This document shows positions 1 through 11,570 of a stretch of 64,000 nucleotides of DNA, piece by piece; the first letter of the stretch is position 1, and each line of letters starts with the position of its first letter. Origin of the DNA: Lepas anatifera. Lineage: Eukaryota > Arthropoda > Thecostraca > Lepadidae. Made by a program: the position numbers and the translations under genes. Where the stretch lies: positions 310,001 to 374,000 of the forward strand of contig JAOTON010000332.1 of the NCBI GenBank assembly GCA_034440635.1. Reading direction: 5' to 3'. The notes beneath the pieces were generated by a model. The model ran no database searches, was not told the origin of the DNA, and worked only from the letters and a program-made list of their open reading frames with translations.

Positions 1-1949
1 TCCGTTCCTCTCCACTGAGCATATACCCGCGTCAACTCTCCTGACTTCAGCGATCTCGCCAACTGCCTCACCTTTGCCGGGAGTCAGCCTTGAGTGGTGG
101 GGCTAATCAAGCAGATGGATCAAAACTATGACTAGATATGTCTGAGACTGGCATTCTGAATAAGTGGCCACGAACATACCTTACGACAGTACGACTCCCA
201 TTGACAAATTGCTACTGAATTTATCACAAGGCCCCTGAACGCGTGTCCACCAATCAGCGGCCGCCATCCGTCAGTCGCTGCATGCCCGCCAGGCACAGAG
301 GTGAGCGGGGTCACGGCCGCGTGGCTCCGTGCCGCCGTGCGACAGTGACCTCTTTGACCCCGGCGTGCCGGCGCCGAGAGCGAGCGTTGATGGGGAGGGG
401 TAGCGTGGCGGATTATAATATCCACGTGTATAGTGGCGTGGCCGTTGGTGTTGCCTTATGAGTGCATGCTGTAGGGCTGGGGGAGAGAAATAGGGGTGGG
501 GACATTCAGTGCATGTGATTATTTTCGATATGTATAAAATAGTCTGATGTTTTCACGGTGGGAAATGTTGATAGCAAGGGGAAATAAGTGTAAGTTCGTA
601 AACACGCGGAAAACTCAGCGGGGATCGAAGAGTTCTGAAAATTCTATAACATTATGTCACTAGTTGGGAGCAGTAAATCAAACTTATATTTGATCGGACT
701 GCATCTCACGAACACAATTTTCCAGTCGCAAGTGACCCGAGATGCAGTGCGCGAGTGCTGGAGCGTCTTCCACCAATCAGCGTTACCGGGGCGCCACTTC
801 CTGCAGCCAGTTGTCGGTTTGAGCTATTTTAGTGCCCACCCAGATTCAGAAGCGGTTTGGATAGGGGCGAAAACGTGCTTTCCAGAGATCGACGTCTTGT
901 TTCCAAAGTGTGCCGTGTGTGTACTGTAGTACAACACGGCAGGGCACACCGGTCCGCATCGCCAGCTGACCATTTCGTTCAACTCCACGCATTCAGCACC
1001 TACGGCGCGTTATGTTGAAAATCAAATACCCGCTATCCATGAAAGGAAAGCTTCCAATAATGCGACAACCATTTCACATTACAATTTCGGTCACGGAAAG
1101 ATCACACTTATTTTTCCATAGTACCTACCACTGGCGCGGAATGTTTTCGTTCAAGCGGGAGACATCTTCAAAATGATTCATCTCGTTGGTGGGAATTTTG
1201 CTAGAGGGCTGTGTAAATGTAATTTCACGGAAGGCATCACTAATGGATGGCGCAGTTGTAGACACGATTATTTTCGAAACTGTCTCACTTCGACTTTGAT
1301 AGATCGCTATACATTCATCATGCAGAGCTAGGTGCTTACTCGCTGATTGTTTTTTCTGTTTTTTGTTTGCTTATCTTGTGCCTTTTTTTTTTTTTTCCGA
1401 TGCAAGTTATTTAATAGCCAATTTTAGCAGATATTAACACTGACGTTGTTTATCACAACCTAACACCCAACCTCCCCTCCCTCCCACCCTCCTTCCCTGT
1501 CGTCACCACACACATCTTCTCCACCTGCACAACGAGCTAGCAACTCATGTTTTTCGCTCGTATTGTGTTACCGCTCGACACACGATGCAACGACACAATA
1601 CATATCTAACATACAAAAACTTGACACCCTTCAGAAAACCTCAGCGTCTCGCGTCAATCGGTGGCGTCATCATCAGGTTCCATTTTCAGCACACATTGAT
1701 CCCCCGCTCGTCTGTACGGTAATGCCTCCCGCGCCGCGGCACCACCCGCGCCCGCTCTCGATCAGAGGTCCACTAAATCGAAAAGCACCAACAGTGCTAG
1801 TGAGACAAATTTTACGAATTGAAAAGAGATCCCAAATTTTATACGTATGTTACGCGCTCATTGGCTAGTTTTCCGTAAATTGTTCCCCACATGTCATGAA
1901 AGTCTTGCTCCCTACCTGATATTTTTGCGGTGTATTTTTCCATATCTAA
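1..1949. other. No recognisable gene
   Basis: This stretch lies beyond the 3' end of the minus-strand LINE. A GC-rich island at about 230-400 and a second patch at 700-850 each contain a CCAAT box (CACCAATCAGCG). Short open frames at 243-461 and 654-929 have no recognisable domain or convincing splice sites. A T-run occurs near 1384-1396. I see nothing here that can be called a gene. The two CCAAT boxes are the only promoter-like words and could be chance. Confidence 0.5.
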
Positions 1950-2795
1950 CTACTGTTTGATGTATTTCTTTAAATTGAGAGAAGTTAGCCTAATGCACTG
2001 GGACCTGCACTTTTCTTGGCAAATGAATTGACTCGCAAGGATAGTTATCAAGCTTGTTTGGCGGGATTGCTTTTCATTAGGTGATTCGGTTCCCAATACA
2101 ATGCTTGGGTACGAAAGATTGTTTTGCAGTCCTAGAAGATTTCGAACACCGTGCCAGATAGCCTTCACCGATGGGCAGTCATAAAATGTGTGCCTCAATG
2201 TCTCTGACACTGATGGGCATGCATGACATTTGTCACTCTCAATTATTCCGTAATAATATAAGAGGCGGTTAGTTGGAAGTATTCTCCTTATTAAGCGGTA
2301 CTGAAACCATTTCAGATTCACATCTGATGTGACCCAGTGCAAGCGTTCGTATACCTGAGACCATTCGATTTCGGGCGTACTCAACTCATCCTGCCATTTT
2401 GAATGACATTTGTCTGCTGCTGTTATATGTTCAATAAGCTTGTGATATGACCACTTAGGTACCTTGGGTGTGGAACGTAAAACCTTCATGCATTCTGCTT
2501 CTTCGTACTCCAGTGGCTTTTGGGTGTTTACTTTCCTTTTTTGTTCTACTGGTATAGCTCGTAATATCTGCAATGCCTGAAATGGGTGCAGATCGAACTT
2601 CAGTGCTAATTCGTTTGCTCTGTATATCCTTTTCTCGCTTTGATTGTAAAGGTATTTGAATTGTATCAAGCCTTTCTGGATAATGTATTTCTTATTTAGG
2701 GATCTATTTTTCTCAAGATTAATGTGGTTATTCATCCAAATGACTTCGTTCAATATGGATTCCGCGGGGAGGTCATAAATGTTTTTTATTTGCAT
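1950..2795 (-). pseudogene. LINE ORF2 C-terminal region with zinc-knuckle
   Basis: This is the longest intact piece of the LINE (281 codons). Its core reads WFQYRLIRRILPTNRLLYYY, followed by CHACPSVSETLRHTFYDCPS and AIWHG. The C-x2-C...E-x-x-x-H-x4-C spacing followed by Trp is the zinc-binding module at the C-terminus of many LINE reverse transcriptases. The stop codon lies at about 1950. No poly(A) or simple-repeat tail is obvious below it, so the 3' UTR end is not resolved. Confidence 0.88.
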
Positions 2796-2809
2796 CCAGG
2801 CTAGGCAGG

Positions 2810-3634
2810 TTTCTATCCAGAATTGGTCTTTGGCTTTTATCTAAAGCTGTTTCAATTCAGTATTAAAGTGAAATATTTTTATTTTGTCTTTTACTTGAGG
2901 TTTTTCCTTCACAACTACCTTCCATATCCCCTTGTTAGCATCATTTAAGAATTTGCCAATTCATGCTATCTTACTATCCAACTATTTGCCTTGGTCAATA
3001 CATCAGGCACTAGAAGCCCTCCGTCTTTGTATTTTGACTTCAATGTCGCTCGTTTGATTCTATAATTTTTGTTTCCTCATATAAATGCAAACATCATTCT
3101 TTCAATCTGTTTTATGTGTTGTGGTGTTGGGGCTGGGAGCACTGACATTAAGTAGACCAATGATAATAGTAATTCAGATTTTATCAAATGTATTCTTCCG
3201 AACGGTGTGAGGCTTCCTCCTATCCATGGCGTTAACGATGTTTTTAACGATTCGCACCTGCTGTCGTAATTTAGCTTCGCTATGTCTGAGCTGGTTTTGT
3301 TCCCAATCTTAATGCCTAGTATTTCGACATGATTCTTTTGGCTATTGGATTTGGAAAACCGGACATATCGGGGCTTTTGCCTCTGCGCCCTTTCCTATCC
3401 AGAGAGCTTTTGACTTTTGGTGATTCAGCTTTAGACCGGATATATCTTTAAACTGAGAGAAAATGTCCAGACAATGTGTGAGGGATTCCTCAGTTCCATC
3501 CATTACGACTGTCGCATCGGCAGCATAACTAGTCACCTTAATTTCGCTTTGGATTATAGAAACCCCTTTGACAGTTGAATCTTTTCTGGATGCGGTCCAA
3601 CAATGGCTCGAAGCATATTAAAAGAGATAGCAAC
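2810..3634 (-). pseudogene. LINE reverse transcriptase, palm/thumb half
   Basis: The RT continues immediately beyond the MITE with LLFNMLRAIVG and then VTSYAADATVVMDGTEESL. This is the F/YADD box position, but the first of the two catalytic Asp residues reads Ala. Following sequence includes ISGLKLNHQKSKALWIG, then in another frame RIHLIKSELLLSLVYLMSVL and FIWGNKNYRIKRATLKSKYK, the thumb region typical of L1/Tx1 elements. Frame changes and stops accumulate toward 2810. The Asp loss alone should abolish polymerase activity. Confidence 0.85.
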
Positions 3635-4372
3635 TTAAAGGGAATGTGGCACCTTCACAACGTGATTTTAACTGAGTTAGCCAAGTTGTAAAGCAAGTCG
3701 GAAAACCCGGTACTCCATATTTCATTTGTCTTGGAACTCGATATTTCCGTATAAAAAAGCTAAAACCTACCTGACACCAGCCCCCATCAGCCCCCGTCGC
3801 CGGCTGCCATTGTTGTGAGCTGCAGGTGTGACGACATATGCTGACGTCACAATGAGCATCAGCCAATCGAAGCCCTTGAAGCGTTTCAAGTGTGGTAGTG
3901 GTTGTCAGATCGTGACATCATCCACAGGCAGATAGTTATTTCTTTTTCTAGATGAGTATTTTTAAAAACAAAATATTGAGCCTATTGTACATTTTTCAGA
4001 GACATGATGAGTGGTTTCATTATTTTTGGCTAAAAGTACGCTTAATTTCTCTAAGTTGTTAGATGTTCCCTGGCCTCTCCTCGAATCCGGAAATGTAAAA
4101 CACTGAAGATTATATATTCGGCGCCCTTCATCAGAATCGTGGAATAAATATCATATTCTCGTGTAGTATAGCCAGACCTCGAATTGAGCTGACTCCACGA
4201 TTCTGATGAAGGGCTGTGCCGAATATATAATCTTGTGTTTTTCATTTCCGGATTCGGAGAGGCCGGAACATCTTAACACTCATCATCATGCTCCTCGCCA
4301 GCACTTCAAAACTTATCAACGTTTAATTTCTCTAAGTTCCAGGATTCGACCAAGGTGCCACATTCACTTTAA
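3635..4372. mobile_element. TTAA-flanked MITE (family A, copy 1)
   Basis: The element is bounded by TTAA and by terminal inverted repeats TTAAAGGGAATGTGGCACC on the left and GGTGCCACATTCACTTTAA on the right. TTAA targets are typical of piggyBac-type elements. It has no coding capacity and is inserted in motif B of the LINE reverse transcriptase. At about 738 bp it is longer than the other copies (about 450-460 bp) because it carries a foldback insert at 4058-4322. Confidence 0.85.
4058..4322. repeat. Foldback (hairpin) insert inside the MITE
   Basis: Two arms of about 80 bp (about 4063-4144 and 4194-4274) are imperfect reverse complements around a 50-bp loop. Both arms carry GATTATATATTCGG-type and GGAGAGGCC-type words. 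The insert is flanked by a 16-bp direct repeat, TTAATTTCTCTAAGTT, at 4042-4057 and 4323-4338, which looks like a target-site or recombination duplication. A degenerate relative of one arm is visible at about 62560-62630. The superfamily is unknown. Confidence 0.75.
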
Positions 4373-5502
4373 GGGACACCCCTATCTGACTCCCCTTTCG
4401 ATCACGTACGGCTTAGACAACAAACTGTTGATCTGGACCACCGCCTTAGCTGCAAAAGATGGGTTGGTGTCATAAATCATGTTAATCCATCCAAGAAAGT
4501 TATTTCCAAAGCCATAAGCTGACAATACTTGTTTCATGTAAAACCAATCCACACTGTCATACGCCATTTTTACGTCACATGAGGGCATGAGGGCAGACAA
4601 GTCTTTTTCTTTGCAATATTCTATCAAATCTAGAATGAGTCTGACATTTTCGCCTATATACGGACCTTTAATTAATCCAGTTTGGTCTTGATTGATTGGG
4701 TGTTTTATGACGTTTGACAGCCGATTTGCTAAGATCTTTGTTATTATTTTATATATAGTGTTCAAAAGGCCGATGGGCGCATGTTGCCAGTATATCGAGA
4801 ATCCTTACCCTTTTTGGGAATAAGAATAGTGACGCTTTGCTTAATGCTGCCACACATCCTACCGGTAGTAAATATCTCATTGCAAGTGTTAAAAACTAGT
4901 TCTTTTAACTCCTCCCAGAAAAATTTATAGAACTCTCCTGTAAAGCCCGACGGGCCGGGTGATGTATTATCACGCAGTGTTTTTATAACATTGGTTAGCT
5001 CCTCTAAGTTCAAAGGCATTTCGCACAAGAGTTTTTGCTCTTCGTATAGAGAACTAAGACCATTGAAGAATTGATGAGTACTTTCTGAGGTGCTTCTGTT
5101 TTTGTACAGAGTTGTAAAAAAGCATGAGCTTCAGTTAAAATCGTCTGCGTGTTATTTGTAAGCCCCTGGATGTCGTTTGTAAACAGCGCGCGACATATAT
5201 TCTTTCCCCGATTTCTCTTCTTAAGATCATGAAAGTATTTAGTGCCTGTCTCCGCCAGGTGCCTTCAGCGTGCCTTAGCAAGAAATGTACCCCTCTCCTC
5301 TGCATCTTTGATAATTTCAGCTCTTTTCCAGGTAGCGCCCCCAACTGATTGATATCCGGATTTGCCTGCTTTCCTCCTTTTCTATTTCTGTTTCCAATGT
5401 TCGTTACTTCAGCTTCTGAACAGCGCCTCTGTTGTGCCGCGAACTTTATAATATATCCTCTTAGTACGCACAAAAGGGTTTGCATTAATACACACCATGA
5501 AA
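4373..5502 (-). pseudogene. LINE reverse transcriptase, N-terminal half
   Basis: Downstream of the hAT-type insertion the minus strand keeps RT sequence in at least three frames. Landmarks are EELTNVIKTLRDNTSPGPSG and SVTILIPKKGKDSRY (4762-5028), then NTIYKIITKILANRL and INQDQTGLIKGPYIGEN. Motif A, CDVKMAYDSVDW, retains its catalytic Asp. Motif B reads GVR-stop-GCPL at about 4373-4392: the expected Gln codon CAG is TAG. The sequence ends exactly at the TTAA where the MITE sits, and continues on its other side at 3634. It is non-functional. Confidence 0.9.
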
Positions 5503-5770
5503 CATACGCGGTTCCAGGATTGCCGATCGGGGGGGCACCTTCCCGGGGGGCACCATCCGCACCAGGGGGCGCCACTTTTGACCGGCAAAATCTATCAGAT
5601 GGGCGCCAAATCCTATCGGGGGCGCCGATTTTCGCATCCTGGGGAGGGGGTGGGAAGCGACATTTCAGGGGGCGCCATCGACCTTTCAGGGGGCGCCGTG
5701 ACCTTTCAGGGGGCGCCGAGGGTCGATGGGGGGCACGTGCCCCCTTTGCCCCCCCTTGGATCCGCCTATG
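5503..5770 (+). mobile_element. hAT-type MITE (family H, copy 1)
   Basis: The element begins CATACGCGGTTCCAGG and ends GGATCCGCCTATG, with terminal inverted repeats related to CATAGGCGGATCCAGG. It is flanked by a perfect 8-bp duplication, CCATGAAA, at 5495-5502 and 5771-5778. An 8-bp duplication is characteristic of hAT transposons. The body is rich in GGGGGCGCC words. It has no protein of its own and interrupts the LINE between endonuclease and RT. Confidence 0.88.
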
Positions 5771-5782
5771 CCATGAAACGGA

Positions 5783-6653
5783 TTAAGACTGGTTTTCATT
5801 TCTAATTTCTGTAATCTTGATGCGTATCATGCTAACAAACTGATCATCCTTTAATAGCCGATTAATAAACTTCCAGTATGATGGACCTGTTTGTATGGTC
5901 GTCACATGCACCAAAATTGTTGCCATCTTATGGTCGGAAATGAACCCATCTGTTATGGTTGCACAAGGCTTACTCCTAGAGTAGAGGAGATCTTGACTAA
6001 TAACAAAGAAATCAATCATCGATTTACTAGAGGGTGGGTTCCTCAAACACGTAATCCTGGGCATCGGGGTTGAGTTCTCTCCAGACGTCACTAAGGTCAT
6101 TAACCGCCATGAATTCTTTTAGAACATCCCTCGACCTATCGTTATTGGCAACTAACTCTTCTCGCAGAGCTTTCTCTGTCCTTAGAAGTATCCATGCAAA
6201 AATTGAAATCTCCTCCTATTACCACCGTTTGGTTCTTGTACCTATTCATTGAGCTTTGAACAAAAACTGTGGATGATGTTTGGGTTGTCAGTGTTCGGAC
6301 CATAGAAGTTCCCCAGAGTTATGCTACTCGATAGAAAATTAAGGTGGAGAGTAATAAATCTCCCGTCCTTGTCGGCATGAATATTATCAATCTCCATACC
6401 TGAGCCAGGGCGAATCAGCACTCCGACTCCCCTGCTACGTGAGTCGCCGTGTGAAAAACATCCTAAACCACCCCACTGGCTCAACCAAAACGTTGCATCC
6501 GCTTCTGTTGAATGGGTTTCCTGCAAGAATACAATGTCTAATTTTAGTTTCTTAAACCATGTAAACATCATACGCATTTTTGACACACCCTACTCCGCCC
6601 GTGAACGTAACCCTTTCACATTCAGGGACACAATAAATAATTTGTCTGACATT
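5783..6653 (-). pseudogene. LINE AP-endonuclease domain, disrupted
   Basis: The frame opens with MSDKLFIVSLNVKGLRSRAE and then meets an in-frame TAG at about 6593. It resumes through FLQETHS (metal-binding Glu) and GNFYGPN. A frameshift near 6242 moves the conserved VIGGDFNF block into another frame. The C-terminal part (5783-6100) keeps DFFVISQDLLYSRS and ISDHKMA with the catalytic Asp-His pair. This is the usual order for an exonuclease-endonuclease-phosphatase fold in a LINE ORF2. The domain would nick target DNA in an intact element. Stop and frameshift show it is inactive. Confidence 0.88.
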
Positions 6654-6729
6654 TTTTACGTGGAGATCATTCTTTGCTTAACTTTAATTTTGAGTCGTAC
6701 ATGCTGGTGTTTGGTTGGGATATCCTGTT

Positions 6730-7111
6730 CAGTGGCGGATCTAGCCGGTCGGTTTGGGAGGGGCAAACCAAAATCGGAACGCAAAAAAAGCACGTCACGC
6801 AGTGCAAAGCAGCGCTACAAATGACTTCCCAGTATAATTTTTGGTATGTGAGGCGAAAAGCAAAAAAAACAAAAAAAACACCCGGTGAAAAATATGGGCT
6901 CAAGATACTTTTTCCCTCTCCACGGCCCCAAATTTCCACTTAACTGGTTCTCTTTGAAGTTGAGAGTCAAAGCACCAAAATCTTGCTTCTAAACTAAAAA
7001 GGAGTCGGGGAAAAAGGAGGTTGATCGCTTTGGGGGGGGCAAAAACATTTTTGCCCCGAGTTTTTCCATTTTGCGGGGCAAATGCCTTTTTGCCCCCCGG
7101 ATCCGCCACTG
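6730..7111. mobile_element. hAT-type MITE with 12-bp TIRs
   Basis: Perfect terminal inverted repeats CAGTGGCGGATC / GATCCGCCACTG bound the element. It is flanked by an exact 8-bp target duplication, ATCCTGTT, on both sides. This combination identifies a hAT-superfamily non-autonomous element. It sits just upstream of the LINE ORF2 start, possibly within the former LINE 5' region. Its interior resembles family H only at the ends. Confidence 0.9.
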
Positions 7112-8229
7112 ATCCTGTTTTGAGTAAAATGTTGTGATGTAATGATGCCATGATAATGTTTCAGTGGCCCTAATCAGCCTGTCTTCAGGGGAAAAGGCCC
7201 TTATCCTTTTCTGCGTGATTTTTGTTATCAATTTGGCTTTTTACGCTTGTAAATACTTTTGTGGAGACAGAGCAGATAACTGAGATCAAAGACCAGGCGT
7301 CAAGCAGAGTAGCGCAGCGCGGGACCCGCAGCGTGCAGGGAGCATGCATGCACCACCTAACTAGGTCATTCACACTCAAATCCAATAGTCGCAGACCCCT
7401 CTTCTCAGTGGTGACGACAAACCCACTTTCCGGCCCCTGGTTTGAACCCGCCAGCGACCAGAACCTACCACGGAACTCCGCAACCCCCCATCGACTCGCG
7501 CCAGCGGACCAGCCTGGGAGAGCTCGAACGTACCGCTGTTACAATTATGTAGCATATTTCTTCCAATAACTTGAAAATAGTGAACAAAGATTAGTAAGGC
7601 ATTTCTGTAGGTTGCAACGTTACCGGTATCCGCACGAGGAGCTGAATATCAGACAGGGCAGACTTCCCGCCGCGGCTGACCGATGGGCGGCGCCACCTGT
7701 CGCTGGTATGGCTCAGGAGAGCGGACTCCACCTCAGCTGTCCGCTGGTCGGGACGCTGTGACACCGCCCACCGGCCCGACCGCGACGGGTCCGCTGCTTA
7801 CACGGAACCACGCTAAACATCGCACCAAATTCCTGTCAGAAAGGAACAGTCATGTTACACGTGGCACAGATAGAAAAAAGAGCCTAGTACATCGCAATCC
7901 AAAACCATTTAAGTTTCATACGGGATTGACAACTGTTTGCAGGCCATGTTACCGTTTACAGTCAATTAGCGGCGTTGCAACGCAACATGAATGCTTAACT
8001 CGCTGATTGTTGGGGCCAGGCAAAGGCTTACAAAAGGTGCTTAGCAGATTGCAAGTTTTTACATTGTTTTCTCTGTTTTAAATCATCAGGAGCAGACACT
8101 CCTTGTGCGGCTGGAATTTTCTTCTGGTATGCATGTCCACAGGAAAGTACAGAAGACTTCGGGGACAAATTTCGGTTTGGCGAATAAAGAGCAGTCCAAA
8201 AATGCACCCGTCTTTGTGCCAAGTGTCGT
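7112..8229. other. No recognisable gene
   Basis: GC-rich sequence lies around 7290-7520 and 7670-7800. A tRNA B-box-like word on the minus strand (GGGTTCAAACC, about 7440) lacks a matching A box. The short frames at 7222-7569 and 7683-8006 show no domain. This stretch could lie in an intron upstream of the NSUN5 exons, but no exon was recognised. Confidence 0.4.
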
Positions 8230-9592
8230 CGCCGCACTCACCCTATCCGGTTGGGAAGGATACCAGAGATCTCGTTAACTCACCCTACCCGGTTGGAAAG
8301 GATACCAGAGATCTCGTTAACTCACCCTATCCGGTTGGAAAGGATACCAGAGATCTCGTTAACTCACCCTATCCGGTTGGAAAGGATACCAGAGATCTCG
8401 TTAACTCACCCTATCCGGTTGGAAAGGATACCAGAGATCTCCTTAACTCACCCTATTCGGTTGGAAAGGATACCAGAGATCTCGTTAATTCACCCTATCC
8501 GGTTGGGAAGGATACCAGAGATTTCGTTAACTCACCCTATCCGGTTGGAAAGGATACCAGAGATCTCGTTAACTCACCCTATCCGATTGGAAAGGATCCA
8601 GGATCTCGTTAACTCACCCTATCCGGTTGGGAAGGATACCAGAGATCTCGTTAACTCACCATATCCGGTTGGAAAGGATACCAGAGATCTCGTTAACTCA
8701 CCCTACCCAGTTGGGAAGGATACCAGAGATCTCGTTAACTCACCCTATTCGGTTGGAAAGGATACCAGAGATCTCGTTAACTCACCCTATCCGGTTGGAA
8801 AGGATACCAGAGATCTCGTTAACTCACCCTATCCGGTTGGAAAGGATACCAGAGACCTCGTTAATTCACCCTATCCGGTTGGGAAGGATACCAGAGATTT
8901 CGTTAACTCACCCTATCCGGTTGGAAAGGATACCAGAGATCTCGTTAACTCACCCTATCCGGTTGGAAAGGATACCAGAGATCTCGTTAACTCACCCTAT
9001 CCGGTTGGAAAGGATACCAGCGATCTCGTTAACTCACCCTATCCGGTTGGAAAGGATACCAGAGATCTCGTTAACTCACCCTATCCGGTTGGAAAGGATA
9101 CCAGAGATCTCGTTAACTCAACCTACCCGGCTGGAAAGGATACCAGAGATCTCGTTACTCACCCTACCTACCCGGCTGGAAGGATACCAGGGTCTCGTTA
9201 CTCACCCTATCCGGTTGGGAAGGATCCAGAGATCTCGTTAACTCACCCTATCCGGTTGGGAAGGATACCAGAGATCTCGTTAACTCACCCTATCCGGTTG
9301 GGAAGGATACCAGAGATCTCGTTAACTCACCCTATCCGGTTGGAAAGGATACCAGAGATCTCGTTAACTCAACCTACCCGGCTGGAAAGGATACCAGAGA
9401 TCTCGTTAACTCACCCTACCTACCCGGCTGGAAAGGATACCAGAGATCTCGTTAACTCACCCTATCCGGTTGGGAAGGATACCAGAGATCTCGTTAACTC
9501 ACCCTATCCGGTTGGGAAGGATACCAGAGATCTCGTTAACTCACCCTACCCGGTTGGGAAGGGTACCAGAGATCTCGTTACACTAGTGCAAA
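8230..9592 (+). repeat. 42-bp minisatellite, about 32 copies
   Basis: A head-to-tail array has a 42-bp unit; one phase starts CTCACCCTATCCGGTTGGAA and ends AGATCTCGTTAA. Most units carry a BglII (AGATCT) and an HpaI (GTTAAC) site. Variants include CTACCCGG for CTATCCGG, a GGGAAGG/GGAAAGG alternation, and shortened or extended units near 8595 and 9150-9240. Because 42 is a multiple of three, two plus-strand frames stay open. One would encode SPYPVGKDTRDLVN repeats and is open as far as 9705. I find no promoter, start context or splice evidence that it is translated. It lies upstream of the NSUN5 exons, perhaps in an intron. Confidence 0.95.
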
Positions 9593-9819
9593 GAACATTC
9601 TGGTACTTGAACCCGGGCCATGTGACTCAGGAAACAGAAGCTCTATCTTTTGAGCCACGCATCGCCATCACGATCACAAACATCATTTTATTTGGCTCTA
9701 AATGAAATCATACACGTGATATCAATTGATTGGATCGCTTCAGTTTTTCCCCCTTTTGGCATTCGTTTTGCAGCAGGGTTGACGCGAAGCAGACACAAAT
9801 GATTGCCGTGGATTTGTCA

Positions 9820-10357
9820 AAGGTAGTGTCCCGCCCTGTCAGAACTATAAAAAAGGCCGTTAATGGACAAAATAGGTCTGGAAATTAGGAAACCACATTC
9901 TGTTTCGTTTTGAACGCTCAGATCCAAAACGTAATCTTTCTTCTTAGAATTGAAGATGTCATTAAAATAGAATGTGGCTTAATTGGGGTTGATCTAGGAA
10001 TCACGTTTGATTAGGACGTTGGCCGCTGGAGCGTGGCCCGCAGCATGCCAACGTTGCATCAGCATTGTGATTGTGAACAGTTATCATATGACCTGCGTAG
10101 CAGTGGGAGGGGCTTAAAATTTAGACCGATCAAATTGGTGCAACCAGATGTATAGAGATTCTTTCATGGCATGAATTGGGCCTTAGGCCCTTTGTTTTGC
10201 ATTTAAACAGCGCGGAAATTTAATGCAGACAGAGCTCTCTGAGCTGACCAAAGCTTTTGGGTGAAATGAAATAGGCCGATAGTAGTTCCTCGAGGAGCTC
10301 TACAAAACTGCTATCTTAGTCCAAACCCTATTATAATAAAAAATGGGACACTCCCTT
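9820..10357 (-). mobile_element. TTAA-type element (family B, copy 1)
   Basis: The left end reads AAAGGTAGTGTCCCGC and the right end ATGGGACACTCCCTTCA. These are imperfect inverted repeats of the family B terminus TTAAAGGGAGTGTCCCAC seen at 55642. The subterminal block with TGGACAAAATAGGTCTG is shared, in opposite orientation, with the element at 27294-27731. No coding sequence is seen. TTAA itself has decayed at both ends. Confidence 0.65.
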
Positions 10358-11328
<971 letters not shown>

Positions 11329-11570
11329 TGATCTTTATCGGTATCACCTGATTTTCATGGAACTTCTTTTGATACTGCACCGTTTTTGTCCTTCAGAGAA
11401 AAAAGAACATTTCCCACGAGTACCATCAAAACAGTGTCAAGCAGGAAACATCTATCGGAGTGTTTTGATATAAATATTTACTTTATTTCTGCTGCAGTGC
11501 GCTGTCAGAAAGAAGATTTCCCACAGCCTGAACCCGCCACTCCTGATACAAAACACGCCGACGCCGGCAG

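Larger units (their letters stand above)
1950..6653 (-). mobile_element. Decayed Tx1/L1-type LINE, ORF2 (endonuclease + reverse transcriptase)
   Basis: One non-LTR retrotransposon ORF2 can be followed from about 6653 down to 1950 on the minus strand, in the order AP endonuclease, RT fingers/palm, thumb and C-terminal zinc-knuckle region. Motifs seen include QETHS, VIGGDFNF and ISDHK (endonuclease), SPGPSGFTGEFYKFF, DVKMAYDSVDW (RT motif A) and GVR-stop-GCPL (motif B). The C-terminal CHAC...ETLRHTFYDC...W pattern is typical of the L1/Tx1 group. The copy is dead: it has in-frame stops, several frameshifts, a damaged YADD box and two inserted DNA elements (5503-5770 and 3635-4372). Family placement is from motif style; no phylogeny was done. 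Confidence 0.9.

Noticed and set aside
7435..7530. Minus-strand tRNA-derived SINE
   Set aside because: There is a B-box-like word but no A box, tail or second copy.
8230..9592. CRISPR array
   Set aside because: Units are continuous with no unique spacers, and the DNA is eukaryotic. It is a minisatellite.
8251..9705. 484-codon repetitive protein gene
   Set aside because: The frame exists because the unit is 42 bp. A second frame is equally open, and there is no start, promoter or splice support.
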